Source: Paenibacillus spongiae (GTDB lineage Bacteria > Bacillota > Bacilli > Paenibacillales > Paenibacillaceae). From it: a stretch of DNA of 64,000 bases. The notes beneath the pieces were generated by a model, which saw only the letters and a program-made list of their open reading frames with translations, was not told where the DNA came from and did not search any database. Below are positions 6,994 through 16,955 of this stretch, one piece after another (the stretch's first letter is position 1; each line of letters starts with the position of its first letter). The stretch is from positions 5,288,501-5,352,500 of the forward strand of contig NZ_CP091430.1 in NCBI RefSeq assembly GCF_024734895.1, given 5' to 3'. Position numbers and translations under genes: made by a program.

Positions 6994-7589
6994 GAAAAAT
7001 CATGTTCCTGCCAAAATTGCCGGACCTGGCGTTCGGTAGCTTCAAGTGAGCCGCTGTTGTCGATCACGTATGTGGCCAGACGCTTCTTCTCTTCGATGTC
7101 CATCTGGAGCCCTATGCGCAGCGAGGCTTGTTCCTCCGTGAGCCCTTCCCGTTCCATCAATCGCTGCAGCTGCATCTCCGCCGGAACGTAGACCACCATT
7201 ACGGCATCATACAGCTCGGCTTGTCCGGTTTCGTATAGAAGCGGAATGTCCGCAATGACAAGCAGGTTGGGATCCTCCTGCAGATAGGCGTCCATTCTCT
7301 CCTGCATGCGAGCCCGGATCGCTGGATGCAGGATCGACTCCAGATCCTTCAGCTTCTGTTTATCCGGCGTAAAGACAAGGCTTCCCAGCTTGCTCCTGTT
7401 CAACGTTCCATCCTCATTCAATACAGCTTGTCCGAACCGTGCGACAATCCGCCCGAGCGCCGGTTCGCCGGGAAGGACCACTTCCCTGGCGACCTGATCG
7501 GCGTCGACGAGCTTCGCACCCAGCTTGACGAGCATGGCGGACACTGTACTTTTGCCGCTGGCGATACCGCCCGTTAATCCGAGTTTCAT
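6990..7589 (-). CDS. coaE: Dephospho-CoA kinase
   Basis: A 199-residue enzyme for the last step of coenzyme A synthesis, phosphorylation of the 3'-hydroxyl of dephospho-CoA by ATP. The P-loop GGIASGKST is at residues 7-15. LVDADQVAREVV holds the Asp pair of the substrate site. ADIPLLYETG and VVYVPAEMQLQRLMER are typical of CoaE. Length is normal for the family. It sits in the conserved polA-mutM-ytaF-coaE order seen in Bacillus subtilis. Confidence 0.97.
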   Translation of the reverse strand: MKLGLTGGIASGKSTVSAMLVKLGAKLVDADQVAREVVLPGEPALGRIVARFGQAVLNEDGTLNRSKLGSLVFTPDKQKLKDLESILHPAIRARMQERMDAYLQEDPNLLVIADIPLLYETGQAELYDAVMVVYVPAEMQLQRLMEREGLTEEQASLRIGLQMDIEEKKRLATYVIDNSGSLEATERQVRQFWQEHDFS

Positions 7590-7608
7590 ACGTTCACCTC
7601 TGCTTGCT

Positions 7609-8313
7609 CTAAAGCAATTTCATTATTCCCATTACTACCAGCATAATGCCCGGCAGAACCGACAGCGCCTGCATCGTGCTCCATCCCGAGAATCGGAAGC
7701 CCAGTCTCATTCCGCCAAGCAAGAACAATCCGCTCGCCGTGGAGATGACCAGTGCGGTCAACAGCGGGGAGAAGCCGATCATCGCAGCGCCAAGTCCGGC
7801 TCCGAAGCTGTCCAGCGACAGCGCGAACCCGAGCAATACGGCCTCTGAAGCCGAAATAATGCCCGAACGGTCCACATCCGCAATTTGCGGTGTCCTTAAG
7901 ATCTGTATAACCAGACCGAGCCGCTTCAACTCCAGAATGAGGATCGTTGTTGCCGTTAGCCGGTCATTCCCTCCACTGTCGGATCGAGTGCCGTTATCAG
8001 CTTCCCCCATTTCTTCACCAGCATTCGCGGCCATCTCCTTGCGTCTGCGCCAGTGCTGCCACAACGCCCAGCCGCCGATCAGGATCAGCAAGCAAGCCCC
8101 GATCCACCTTGCGATATCCGGCGACATGTAGCCGGCAAGCAAGCTGCCTACCTGCATGGACAACCAGACGACAAATCCCGAGCATAGCGAAATGATGACG
8201 ACCGATACGACAGGTATCCGTATGCGGCGCAAGCCATAGGTCACACCAACTCCAAATCCGTCCATGCTGACAGCAAACGCGAGCAGCAGCAAGGATGCAA
8301 CATGTGCTAGCAA
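7609..8313 (-). CDS. ytaF: Sporulation membrane protein YtaF (MntP-like fold)
   Basis: A 234-residue membrane protein made of two similar halves. Each half begins with the helix pattern LLLAFAVSMDGFGVG (residues 7-21) or LLGFALSLDSFGAG, where the conserved Asp lies in the membrane as in manganese exporters of the MntP family. A charged linker rich in Arg, Glu and Asp separates the halves. The TTG at 8313 is chosen because GGGAGGG lies 7 bases upstream; upstream in-frame ATGs at 8355 have no site. The assignment to YtaF rests on the fold and on its place between mutM and coaE, as in Bacillus. The transported ion is unknown. Confidence 0.88.
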   Translation of the reverse strand: MLAHVASLLLLAFAVSMDGFGVGVTYGLRRIRIPVVSVVIISLCSGFVVWLSMQVGSLLAGYMSPDIARWIGACLLILIGGWALWQHWRRRKEMAANAGEEMGEADNGTRSDSGGNDRLTATTILILELKRLGLVIQILRTPQIADVDRSGIISASEAVLLGFALSLDSFGAGLGAAMIGFSPLLTALVISTASGLFLLGGMRLGFRFSGWSTMQALSVLPGIMLVVMGIMKLL

Positions 8314-8463
8314 CCGATGTCCCTCCCATGAAGGCCGTAAACGACATGTTTCCAATCAAGAACCCCGCTGTACTGAGCGTACCTGAGCTTCAAGCTTGGA
8401 AACAATGTGCATTCGCCCATGAATGGTTCATCATATGCGTTCATACCCTATTCGTGCATCTAT

Positions 8464-9321
8464 TTATGACCGAAGACTTGACGCTTTTGGTTTGCGCAGC
8501 GGCTGGCACTTCGTACAGATATGCGTGCCCCGGCCTCCGACGACGGTTTTCTCGATAGACTGGCCGCATCTGCTGCACGGTTCGTTCTTGCGTCCGTAGA
8601 CAAGCAGCTCGTCCTGGAACATGCCCATCTCGCCCTGTCCGTCCACATACGATTTAATAGAGGAACCGCCGGTTTCGACGGCGCGCGTCAGTGTTGCTCT
8701 CACCGCGTCATACAATCGCTTCCAGTCGCTGCGCTTCAGAGAATCGGCCGTTTGCTCCGGATGGATACCGGCTGTAAATAAAGATTCATCAACATAGATA
8801 TTGCCAAGCCCCACCACATATTCCTGATTGAGCAGCAGCGGTTTAATTTTAGTCGTACGGTGCGATAAGATCTTCATAAACGATTTTAACGTGAAGGAGT
8901 CGTCCAGCGGTTCGATCCCCAGCTTGTTCAGCGGCGGCATCAGCAGCTCGTCGCCAGGCTCGAACAGATGCATCGTACCGAATTGGCGTACATCCTTGTA
9001 CCGCAGCTCCGTTCCATCGTCAAAGTGGAAGATGACATGCGTATGAAGCTCAACCGGATCACCCTTCTCGTAGACGCCGTAGCGTCCTTCCATCCGAAGA
9101 TGGGATACCATGACGAGCCCGTCAAATATAAACCTTAGAAATTTCCCGCGTCTCTCGATGGTCTGCAAGGTCTGCCCGACCAGCATGTCAGCGAATTGTT
9201 CCGGCTCCGCCGGCCGCTGCAGAATACGCGGAAGCGTGATAGTAACGCCCTCGACGGTCTTGCCCGCCACCAATTGATTCAGCGTCCGCCGAACCGTTTC
9301 TACCTCCGGCAATTCCGGCAT
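8464..9321 (-). CDS. mutM: Formamidopyrimidine-DNA glycosylase
   Basis: A 285-residue bifunctional glycosylase/AP lyase that removes 8-oxoguanine and formamidopyrimidines. The N-terminus MPELPEVETVRR gives the catalytic Pro2 and Glu3. GRRGKFLRF-like ERRGKFLRF holds the conserved Lys. The helix-two-turn-helix segment GLGNIYVDESLF follows, and the C-terminal zinc finger uses Cys249, Cys252, Cys269 and Cys272. Every residue expected for activity is present. It follows polA by 81 bases on the same strand. Confidence 0.97.
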   Translation of the reverse strand: MPELPEVETVRRTLNQLVAGKTVEGVTITLPRILQRPAEPEQFADMLVGQTLQTIERRGKFLRFIFDGLVMVSHLRMEGRYGVYEKGDPVELHTHVIFHFDDGTELRYKDVRQFGTMHLFEPGDELLMPPLNKLGIEPLDDSFTLKSFMKILSHRTTKIKPLLLNQEYVVGLGNIYVDESLFTAGIHPEQTADSLKRSDWKRLYDAVRATLTRAVETGGSSIKSYVDGQGEMGMFQDELLVYGRKNEPCSRCGQSIEKTVVGGRGTHICTKCQPLRKPKASSLRS

Positions 9322-9402
9322 TGTTGTCTACCTCCCCGCCGCGGCCAAGTCATTGGACGGCCGCAGCACTTCCCATTATAACCGATTGCATGCCGGGATG
9401 CC

Positions 9403-12063
9403 CTACTTGGTCTCATACCAATTGATACCGTAATTAACATCGACTTTCAGCGGCACGTCAAGCGCCAGCGCGCTCTCCATCACTTCAGGAACGAGCGTCT
9501 TCATCGTTTCCAGCTCATCCGGCGGAACCTCGAAGACCAATTCATCGTGTACCTGCAGCAGCATCCGGCTGCGCAAATTCCGCTTGCGCAGCTCCTCGTC
9601 CATCCGCACCATAGCCAGTTTGATAATATCGGCGGCGGTCCCTTGAATCGGCGTATTCATCGCCGTACGCTCGGCGAAGGAGCGCAGATTGAAGTTCGAG
9701 GCCTTGATCTCCGGCAAGTAACGGCGCCGCTCCAGCAGAGTCGTGACATAACCGTCGCGCCGCGCATCCATGACGATATTGTCCATGTAGGCACGCACCC
9801 CTTTGAACGCCTCGAAATATTGCTCAATGAATCGAGCGGCATCCTTACGCGTGATGTTCAAATTGTTCGAAAGGCCGAAGTCGCTGATTCCGTACACGAT
9901 GCCGAAATTGACCGCCTTCGCCTGGCGGCGCATGTTCGCGTCAACCGCGTCCGCACTCACGCCGAACACGTCCATCGCCGTCTTCGTATGAATGTCCATA
10001 TCATGGACAAACGCTTCCTTCAGGTTCTCGTCGCCTGAAATCTGGGCGAGCACGCGCAGCTCGATCTGCGAATAGTCGGCGCCGAGAATGAGCCAATCCG
10101 GCTCGGACGGGACGAAGGCTTTGCGAATGCGCCGACCTTCTTCCAGACGGATCGGAATGTTCTGCAGATTCGGGAATTGGCTGGATAGACGACCCGTGGC
10201 GGCAATCGTCTGACGGTAATACGTGTGCACCTTCCCGGTATCCCGCCTAATTTCCTTCAAGAGTCCTTCCACGTAAGTCGATTGAAGCTTGGACAGCTGA
10301 CGATAATAAAGAATGAGCCTTACGATCTCATGATACGGCTCCAGCTTCTCCAGCACCTCGGCGTCTGTCGAATATCCGGTCTTCGTCTTCTTGATCACCG
10401 GCAGTCCAAGACGCTCGAACAGCACCTCGCCCAGCTGCTTCGGCGAGTTAATATTGAATTCCATCCCTGCATGCTGATAGATGTCGCTCATATAGCTGAC
10501 TAATTTATGCTCCAGCTCGCTGCCAAGCTCCTCCAGCGTCTGCGCATTTACCCGGATGCCCCGCTTCTCCATTCTGGCCAGCACGATCGACAACGGCTGC
10601 TCCAGCTCATAATACAGCTTGGTCATATCGGTTTTCTCAAGATCGCCCTGCTGCAGCGGTACTAGCCTTCGTACCGTATCCGCCTTGGCGGCAAGATGGC
10701 GGGCAACCTCTTCGAAATCCGGAACCTTGAACTTTGCGCCTCTGCCATATACGGCTTCATCCGAAGCAATCGCGGGAATGCCGTATTTCGCTGCCAAGAA
10801 ATTCAAGGTTTGATTCGTCTCGGTCGGGTCGAGCAAATAGGCCGCCAATTGAACGTCGAACGCCGTTCCACAGAATGTGATATGATGCCACGAAAGAGCA
10901 AGCTCCGCTTTGTGCAAATCATAACCGTACTTAGGAGCCTTGTCGTCCGCAAGCCAATCGCGAACAGGTTGTCCAACCGGGCTTTCCAGCGTATCGCAGT
11001 CGATGACATATACTTGTTCGCCCGCTGCCACGGCAAGTCCAAGCAGCTGTGATTGGTGCGGATTCTCACCATAGGCTTCGATATAGACGCTCTCGGATTG
11101 GGCAAGAAATGCCTTCAGCGAGCTGACGTCGGTGTCCGAATCAACTCGGATAATTTCATACGTCGCGGCCGCCACAGCTTCCGCTCCGTCAGCCTCTCCG
11201 GCTTCGGGCAGCTCAAGCCGATCGATTAACGATCGGAATTCCAGCTTGCGGAAGGATTGGGCGAGCGCCGCTTTGTCATACCCGCCGTAGGCCAGCTCGT
11301 CCGTCTGGTTCTCTAGCGGAACCTCGCGATAGATCGTAGCAAGCCTCTTGCTCATGAGGGCATCATCCTTATGAGCCTCGACCTTCTCCTTCATCTTCCC
11401 TTTCAATTCATTCGTATTCGCCAATACCCCTTCGACGGACTCGAATTCGTGAAGAAGCTTGAGCGCCGTCTTCTCGCCGACGCCCGGAATACCCGGAATG
11501 TTGTCGGAAGCGTCGCCCATCAGACCTTTCAGGTCAATGATCTGAAGCGGCGTGAGACCGTATTTCTCTTGAATTTCCGCCGGATCATAGCGGTCAACTT
11601 CACTTACGCCCTTGCGGGTCAGCGCGATCGTCACCTGCTCGGAGGCGAGCTGGAGCATGTCCTTGTCGCCGGAGACGACAATCGTCTCCACGCCCTGCTC
11701 ATCCGCCATTCTCGTCAGCGTGCCGATAATATCGTCGGCTTCGTAGCCGGCCAGCTCGAACTGCGCAATGCTGAATGACTGCAGCAGCTCCTTCAGGACC
11801 GGAAACTGCTCGGACAGCTCCGGCGGAGTCTTCTGCCTGCCGCCCTTGTATTCCGTGTAGCCTTCGTGCCGGAACGTGACCTTGCCCGCATCGAATGCAA
11901 CGAGCACATGCGTCGGCTTCTCTTCTTCAAGCAGCTTCAAGAGCATCGTTGTAAAGCCATAAACCGCGTTCGTATGCAGCCCTGCGGAATTCGTCAGCGG
12001 CGGCATGGCAAAGAACGCGCGATAGATAATGCTATTTCCGTCAATCAACATCCATTTGTCCAT
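9403..12063 (-). CDS. polA: DNA polymerase I
   Basis: An 886-residue repair and Okazaki-fragment polymerase. The 5'-nuclease domain occupies about residues 1-290 (LIDGNSIIYRAFFA; YEADDIIGTL; SGDKDMLQL; GLMGDASDNIPG). The 3'-5' exonuclease fold (about 300-470) has lost its carboxylates: where active enzymes read DTET it has IEAYGEN, so proofreading is absent, as in other Bacillus-type enzymes. The polymerase domain has motif A DYSQIELR (663-670), motif B RRQAKAVNFGIVYG (712-725) and motif C QVHDE (about 837-841). The ATG at 12063 has GAGGTGAGGTG 7 bases upstream and gives the normal N-terminus. Confidence 0.97.
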   Translation of the reverse strand: MDKWMLIDGNSIIYRAFFAMPPLTNSAGLHTNAVYGFTTMLLKLLEEEKPTHVLVAFDAGKVTFRHEGYTEYKGGRQKTPPELSEQFPVLKELLQSFSIAQFELAGYEADDIIGTLTRMADEQGVETIVVSGDKDMLQLASEQVTIALTRKGVSEVDRYDPAEIQEKYGLTPLQIIDLKGLMGDASDNIPGIPGVGEKTALKLLHEFESVEGVLANTNELKGKMKEKVEAHKDDALMSKRLATIYREVPLENQTDELAYGGYDKAALAQSFRKLEFRSLIDRLELPEAGEADGAEAVAAATYEIIRVDSDTDVSSLKAFLAQSESVYIEAYGENPHQSQLLGLAVAAGEQVYVIDCDTLESPVGQPVRDWLADDKAPKYGYDLHKAELALSWHHITFCGTAFDVQLAAYLLDPTETNQTLNFLAAKYGIPAIASDEAVYGRGAKFKVPDFEEVARHLAAKADTVRRLVPLQQGDLEKTDMTKLYYELEQPLSIVLARMEKRGIRVNAQTLEELGSELEHKLVSYMSDIYQHAGMEFNINSPKQLGEVLFERLGLPVIKKTKTGYSTDAEVLEKLEPYHEIVRLILYYRQLSKLQSTYVEGLLKEIRRDTGKVHTYYRQTIAATGRLSSQFPNLQNIPIRLEEGRRIRKAFVPSEPDWLILGADYSQIELRVLAQISGDENLKEAFVHDMDIHTKTAMDVFGVSADAVDANMRRQAKAVNFGIVYGISDFGLSNNLNITRKDAARFIEQYFEAFKGVRAYMDNIVMDARRDGYVTTLLERRRYLPEIKASNFNLRSFAERTAMNTPIQGTAADIIKLAMVRMDEELRKRNLRSRMLLQVHDELVFEVPPDELETMKTLVPEVMESALALDVPLKVDVNYGINWYETK

Positions 12064-12189
12064 ACGGGTGCACCTCACCTCGTTATTTGCTATTAACTAT
12101 CATAATCCAGTCGGGCAGCGAAGTAAAAGGAATCCATAAGCAAGAGGTTTATTTTTCACTAAATTCCATATTTTAAGTGATTAAACAGA

Positions 12190-12227
12190 CAAAAAAAGAG
12201 CATCACCGTCCAATGACCGCTTGCTCC
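12190..12227 (-). terminator. Terminator of the c-di-GMP operon
   Basis: On the minus strand GAGCA and TGCTC close a hairpin with an inner TCA/TGA pairing, followed by TTTTTTTGTC. It lies about 70 bases after the EAL-gene stop. Confidence 0.75.
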
Positions 12228-12296
12228 CAACGCAGTTACTATCTTTATTAGCTGATCAGCTCCGATTAACATGACCGGTATCCACCCGGTTCTTTA

Positions 12297-13517
12297 CTAG
12301 GCAGAAGTAGAATCGTTGCGTCCGATGCTCGCCTGCGGTTTTCCCAGCAAATAGCCTTGCGCATACGCGATCCCCATGGACCGGATCTGGGCAAGCTCCT
12401 CTTCCTCCTCGATCCCTTCCGCCACGATCGATATGCCCATCTTGGCCGCCAGCTCCGTAAAATGCTGCACAATATGCTCCTTCATCGGATCGAGATGGAT
12501 ACCCCGGATAAGCGAGCGATCGATTTTAATTAAATCCGGCTGCAGCTCCACAATCGACTGAAGAGACGAATAGCCGGCCCCTGCATCGTCGATAGCGATT
12601 TGATAGCCTTGGTTGCGGTAATGATCCAGTATCTTCTTCGCTGCGCCGAAATCCTCGATCGAGCTGCGTTCCGTAAGCTCGAATACGACATGATGCGGAG
12701 ATAAGCCGAACTGCTCAAGCAGGCTGCGTGTTTGACCGGGGGTGAAGGAAGGATCGTCAATAATTTGCGATGTGATGTTAATAAACAGCTTTTGGCCGTC
12801 GGCCAGACCGGTGCTTTCTTCAATGGCGCGTTCCCTCGCGAGGCGATCGAGCGTATAGAGCATGCCTTCCTCGGCTGCGAAAGCGAACAGCGGCTGCGGA
12901 CCGGCAAACCAGCGGTTGTCCGGGCAGCGCAGCAGAGCTTCATAACCATACACCGTTTCATTCCGGAGAGAGATTATCGGCTGATAGACCGGATAAATTA
13001 GCCTGCTTTGAATAAGATGGTTGAACGCCTTTATCCGCATGCTCCGTTCGGGGGCCGAGGGCGACTGGCCATGAATAATCGCCCGCTTTATTCCTTCGTA
13101 CCATAATTCATCGTAACGGCCAGGCAATAACCGCTCCACGATGGAGATGCCCGTATGAAGTCGCAGCTCTTCGATCCAGCCGCCAAGCGCGGTCTGCATA
13201 AACCGCCGCTCCCAGTCATCCTTGAATCGGCTGCCAAGCTCCAGCAGCTGCTCCTCCAGAACCTCGGCTCCCTCATAGGGGAGCTGCAGGCATATGTATA
13301 GATCGTCCTTCATCCATACGCTGCGCAAATGGCCTACGCCAGCGTTCCGCTGCTTGGCGATCGCCTCTTGCACGAAATGCCTCCAATGAGCATCGATGGC
13401 GGATTTAACGTCCTCGCGCTCCTTTCCCCTGCCATGCCATGCTACATAAATAATGCCTGTCGGCCCGACTTGCCCGGAACGTTTGCTGTATTTTCTGACG
13501 CTGTATCGTCCTCTCAC
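12297..13517 (-). CDS. EAL-domain c-di-GMP phosphodiesterase
   Basis: A 406-residue protein that should hydrolyse cyclic di-GMP to pGpG. The N-terminal 160 residues look like a degenerate GGDEF-type or sensory module (a WxxHFVQEAIAKQR helix, ICLQLPYEG) without an active site. The EAL domain starts near residue 163. All catalytic positions can be matched to RocR by spacing: Glu193 in YEALLR, Asn247, Glu280, Asp310-Asp311, Lys331, Glu367 and Gln387. The GTG start overlaps the stop of the upstream GGDEF gene (GTGA), so synthesis of the two opposing enzymes is coupled. Confidence 0.92.
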   Translation of the reverse strand: MRGRYSVRKYSKRSGQVGPTGIIYVAWHGRGKEREDVKSAIDAHWRHFVQEAIAKQRNAGVGHLRSVWMKDDLYICLQLPYEGAEVLEEQLLELGSRFKDDWERRFMQTALGGWIEELRLHTGISIVERLLPGRYDELWYEGIKRAIIHGQSPSAPERSMRIKAFNHLIQSRLIYPVYQPIISLRNETVYGYEALLRCPDNRWFAGPQPLFAFAAEEGMLYTLDRLARERAIEESTGLADGQKLFINITSQIIDDPSFTPGQTRSLLEQFGLSPHHVVFELTERSSIEDFGAAKKILDHYRNQGYQIAIDDAGAGYSSLQSIVELQPDLIKIDRSLIRGIHLDPMKEHIVQHFTELAAKMGISIVAEGIEEEEELAQIRSMGIAYAQGYLLGKPQASIGRNDSTSA

Positions 13518-15067
13518 GTTTGCATTCGTTCCTCTCTATCCTGCTTGTCCAACAAATCACCGGTCACCCACGCACTCCCTTTCACGGCCTTAGCCTGCTT
13601 CTTCAAGCGTGCGGCAGCCTGGGAGATCGCATCAGGACTAACCGGCTGTTCACCGTTCCATCGAAGCAGCGATAGCGAGACGCCAATGCCGCGCTGCTCG
13701 ATTCGGCTTCCGCTCCGGTCGGTTACACCAGACACTTCCGTATCGCCATAGAACGCTTGAACGCCATCCTCGAAACGTTCGATAATCGAAGCGCATAGCG
13801 CCCGCGGATCTCCGGCAGCAGTCAGAACGATAAAATCATCCCCGCCGATATGGCCGACGAAGCTGCCTTCACTCCCTGACAACCGTCGAACGCTTTCTTG
13901 AAGCAGATCCGCCATATATCGAATGAGTTCATCACCTTGACTGAAGCCGAAGCAATCGTTAAACCATTTGAAATAATCCAAATCCGCATAAATAATCGAG
14001 AAGGGTTGGCCCCTGTCGATATACCGCTGCATCTCACGCCGGATGACTCCATTGCCGGGGAGTCCGGTCAAGGGGTTCGCCGTACGCGCTTCCTCGGTTC
14101 GAAGGCTGGTGATGCATTCCAGAATGGAACGGATCGATGCGGCACCGAGCAGCTTGTTGCCCCTCGTTATAAGAACGATATCATACAAGCGGGAAATATC
14201 CCGGGACATCGCAAGCTGCGATACCTGTTCCACAGGGAGCCCTTCATCCACGATAAGCGGATTGTCATCCATAATTTTATGAATGGGGCGGCTCCAATAC
14301 AGAGGCAGCCCGAATTGCCCCGCAAGCAGCTGATGCATGTTCTCCTTCATGACAAGCCCGACAGGCGCCCCGTTCTTCACGACGGCCGCCCCTTGAATAA
14401 GATGGTTGGACTCGAATAGCTTGGCTGCATCGGAGACCAGCTTCTGGGTGTCGAAGACCGGAATATCCCTGGCCAGATTTCCCATCGGATACGTCGAGGA
14501 CCAGTCGGCTGTGCTTTGTTCTGCCGCCGGGGCTGCCCATAACAACGGCTCCATTACCCGCTCCCCGCTCCGCTCTGGGCGGGCGGTACTCAATAACGCT
14601 TCTTTGATCGCTTTATAGATCCTCGCTTCAGCTGCAGCTCCCATACCTAACGGGATCGCCTTCGCGAAGCCGATATGGTGCGGTAACCGCTTCTGATGCC
14701 CCTGAACACGATCCCTCGCAGTCAAGGCAGACGAACCGTTAAGATTTTTTTGCAGCAGGGCCGCTGCCGCCTCCAGACGAAGCGCTAACTTCTGGGCGGA
14801 CTTGCCGCCCTGCAAGAAGTAGTAATATTCATGATCGATTCTATACCGCCATATAATATCGTTCTGCTCATCGGACCAGTTTTGAAGCCGTTCACGGGCT
14901 TCAGCATGTCCGGCATGCACCTGAACGGCAATAACTCCAATTCCGTTCTTATGTCCCCGCTCCGTCAATACATGCAGCATATTGCGGTCCAGCAATCCAA
15001 ATCCGATTTCGTCCAAGTGGAATCCCTCTTCGCAGGATTTTTCGATACAAGTTGAAGTTGAGCCCAT
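13514..15067 (-). CDS. CBS-domain diguanylate cyclase (GGDDF variant)
   Basis: A 517-residue signalling protein. Residues 1-180 form a region of unknown fold. Residues about 200-315 contain a CBS pair (AAVVKNGAPVGLVMKE ... DIVLITRGNKLLGAAS). The C-terminal GGDEF domain starts at NPLTGLPGN (331-339), with ADLDYFKWFND for the metal site and GGDDF (408-412) in place of GGDEF. Asp instead of Glu at the fourth position is a conservative change seen in some active cyclases, so activity is likely but not certain. No RxxD inhibitory site precedes the motif. The ATG at 15067 lacks a good ribosome site; a TTG at 15016 has GAGGG 7 bases upstream and may be the real start. Confidence 0.85.
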   Translation of the reverse strand: MGSTSTCIEKSCEEGFHLDEIGFGLLDRNMLHVLTERGHKNGIGVIAVQVHAGHAEARERLQNWSDEQNDIIWRYRIDHEYYYFLQGGKSAQKLALRLEAAAALLQKNLNGSSALTARDRVQGHQKRLPHHIGFAKAIPLGMGAAAEARIYKAIKEALLSTARPERSGERVMEPLLWAAPAAEQSTADWSSTYPMGNLARDIPVFDTQKLVSDAAKLFESNHLIQGAAVVKNGAPVGLVMKENMHQLLAGQFGLPLYWSRPIHKIMDDNPLIVDEGLPVEQVSQLAMSRDISRLYDIVLITRGNKLLGAASIRSILECITSLRTEEARTANPLTGLPGNGVIRREMQRYIDRGQPFSIIYADLDYFKWFNDCFGFSQGDELIRYMADLLQESVRRLSGSEGSFVGHIGGDDFIVLTAAGDPRALCASIIERFEDGVQAFYGDTEVSGVTDRSGSRIEQRGIGVSLSLLRWNGEQPVSPDAISQAAARLKKQAKAVKGSAWVTGDLLDKQDREERMQT

Positions 15068-15195
15068 GATCGGAATACAGCCCGGCGCGCCTTTCTTTGG
15101 TACAACTTTCCTATATGGAATAGCTCCATTGTACTTATTCTTTGTGTTAAGAACGTTGCACGAGTGTTAAGCGGATATTAACTTTCCTGCAAACA

Positions 15196-15221
15196 TAAGA
15201 AAGACCCGCATTCTGCAGGTC
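15196..15221 (-). terminator. Terminator of pstSCAB
   Basis: On the minus strand GACCTGCA and TGCGGGTC form a hairpin followed by TTTCTTAT, about 70 bases after pstB. Confidence 0.75.
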
Positions 15222-15288
15222 GATTCGTAGCTGTTCGTTTATGGCTTCAATTGCTCCTGTATGCGAGGGTAACCGTTCGAAAATCCAT

Positions 15289-16047
15289 TTATCCGAATCG
15301 GCCTGAAATATAATCGTCGGTCGATTTTTCCGCCGGATTCGTGAAAATCTGATCGGTTTCGCCCGTCTCGATCAATTTCCCCATATAGAAGAATGCCGTC
15401 CGGTCCGAAATACGAGCTGCTTGGTGCATGTTATGCGTCACGATGATGATGCAGTATTCCTTCTTCAGCTCCGCGATCAGCTCCTCAATCTTCGCCGTCG
15501 ATACGGGATCGAGCGCAGAGGCCGGTTCGTCCATCAGAATAATTTTCGGCTTGACGGCGATCGAACGCGCGATGCACAGCCGCTGCTGCTGTCCGCCGGA
15601 CAGCGCGAGCGCCGATTTGTGCAGCCGGTCCTTCGTTTCCTCCCAGAGCGCCGCTCTGCGCAAGCAATCCTCGACAATTCCGTCAAGCTCGCGCTTGTTT
15701 CGGATACCGTGATAACGCGGACCGAAAGCGATGTTCTCATAGATCGATTTGTGAAACGGATTGGGCCGCTGCCATACCATCCCGATCTGCTGGCGAAGCA
15801 GCACGACATCGACGCCCGGGTCGTTGATGTTCTGGCCGTCGATCCAGATCTCGCCTTTGGTCTTGACTCCGCCGATCGTATCGTTCATCCGGTTCAAGCT
15901 GCGCAGAAACGTCGATTTCCCGCATCCTGAAGGACCGATTAGCGCTGTAACCTGGCGGGGCGAAAATTCGAGTGAAACGCCTTTGACCGCTTCCTTCTCC
16001 CCGTAGAAGACGCTCAAGTTTTTGACGGATAAGCCTGCATTCTGCAT
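15289..16047 (-). CDS. pstB: Phosphate ABC transporter ATPase PstB
   Basis: A 252-residue ATPase of the high-affinity phosphate importer. Walker [10 protein letters not shown] lies near residues 38-46, followed by the PstB-specific RSLNRMND. The Q-loop [20 protein letters not shown] is typical of the family. The signature is LSGGQQQRL, Walker B is IILMDEPAS and the switch is VTHNMHQA. The C-terminus DDYISGRFG is the usual PstB end. It is the last gene of pstSCAB. A second pstB lies at 21414. Confidence 0.96.
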   Translation of the reverse strand: MQNAGLSVKNLSVFYGEKEAVKGVSLEFSPRQVTALIGPSGCGKSTFLRSLNRMNDTIGGVKTKGEIWIDGQNINDPGVDVVLLRQQIGMVWQRPNPFHKSIYENIAFGPRYHGIRNKRELDGIVEDCLRRAALWEETKDRLHKSALALSGGQQQRLCIARSIAVKPKIILMDEPASALDPVSTAKIEELIAELKKEYCIIIVTHNMHQAARISDRTAFFYMGKLIETGETDQIFTNPAEKSTDDYISGRFG

Positions 16048-16067
16048 GTGAACATTCCTCCTACGGT

Positions 16068-16955
16068 TTATTTGGTAGCGGTAAATTTACGATACAGCGC
16101 TCTGCCGAACCAGCGTGCCGTGAAATTGAAGAGCAGCACCATGATGATGAGCACGGCGGAAGCTCCTGCGGCGATTTCCGCAGCGTCAGGGGCAAGCCCT
16201 TCGCTGTTGACCTTCCAAATATGAACGGCCAGCGTCTCTGCCGGACGGAACGGATTGAGCGGCGAGAACGGGCTAAACGGATTCCAATCCGTGAAGTCCA
16301 GCCTTGGCGAGCTCATACCGGCTGTGAAGAGCAGCGCGGCCGCTTCGCCGAATACGCGGCCCGAAGCCAGGATCGTGCCCGTCACGATAGCAGGCACCGC
16401 GATCGGCAGCATGACCGATGTGATCGTCTTCCAACGGGACAATCCCAGTGCCAGGGAAGCTTCCTTCTGCTCCCGCGGTACGCCTGCGAGCGCCTGCTCC
16501 GTAATCCGCACCATAAGCGGCAGGTTAAATACGGTCAATGCCAGCGCGCCGGAGAACAGCGAGAAGCCAAAGCCCAACAAATTGACGAAGACGAGCAAAC
16601 CGAACAAGCCCACGACAATGGAAGGGAACGAGGACAGAACCTCGACAACCAGGCGGATGGAATCCGTCAGGCGCCCCGGCTTCGCGTACTGGCTCATGTA
16701 GATGCCGGCACCCAATCCCAGCGGGACGGTAATGATCATCGTGAGGACCAGGAGGAAGAGCGAGTTGAACAACTGCGGTCCGATTCCCCCGCCGGCCTTG
16801 ATCGTTTCCGGTGCGGAAGTCAGAAAGTCCCAGCTGATATGCCCGAACCCGCGCACAATAATATAGCCCAATAATCCGGCGAGCAGCAGGACGATGAACG
16901 CGGCGACTAAAACAATAACGGCAGTTGCTATACGGTTTACGGTTTTGGCGCTCAT
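16068..16955 (-). CDS. pstA: Phosphate ABC transporter permease PstA
   Basis: A 295-residue inner-membrane permease with six predicted helices and the sequence [12 protein letters not shown] near residue 55, typical of PstA. The EAA-type loop that docks PstB is at [13 protein letters not shown]. The start overlaps the pstC stop by four bases (ATGA), and pstB follows 20 bases later. It forms the channel with PstC. Confidence 0.95.
   Translation of the reverse strand: MSAKTVNRIATAVIVLVAAFIVLLLAGLLGYIIVRGFGHISWDFLTSAPETIKAGGGIGPQLFNSLFLLVLTMIITVPLGLGAGIYMSQYAKPGRLTDSIRLVVEVLSSFPSIVVGLFGLLVFVNLLGFGFSLFSGALALTVFNLPLMVRITEQALAGVPREQKEASLALGLSRWKTITSVMLPIAVPAIVTGTILASGRVFGEAAALLFTAGMSSPRLDFTDWNPFSPFSPLNPFRPAETLAVHIWKVNSEGLAPDAAEIAAGASAVLIIMVLLFNFTARWFGRALYRKFTATK

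Noticed and set aside
9403-12063. Loss of the 3'-5' exonuclease residues in PolA as a novelty
   Set aside because: The same loss is standard for Bacillus-type DNA polymerase I.
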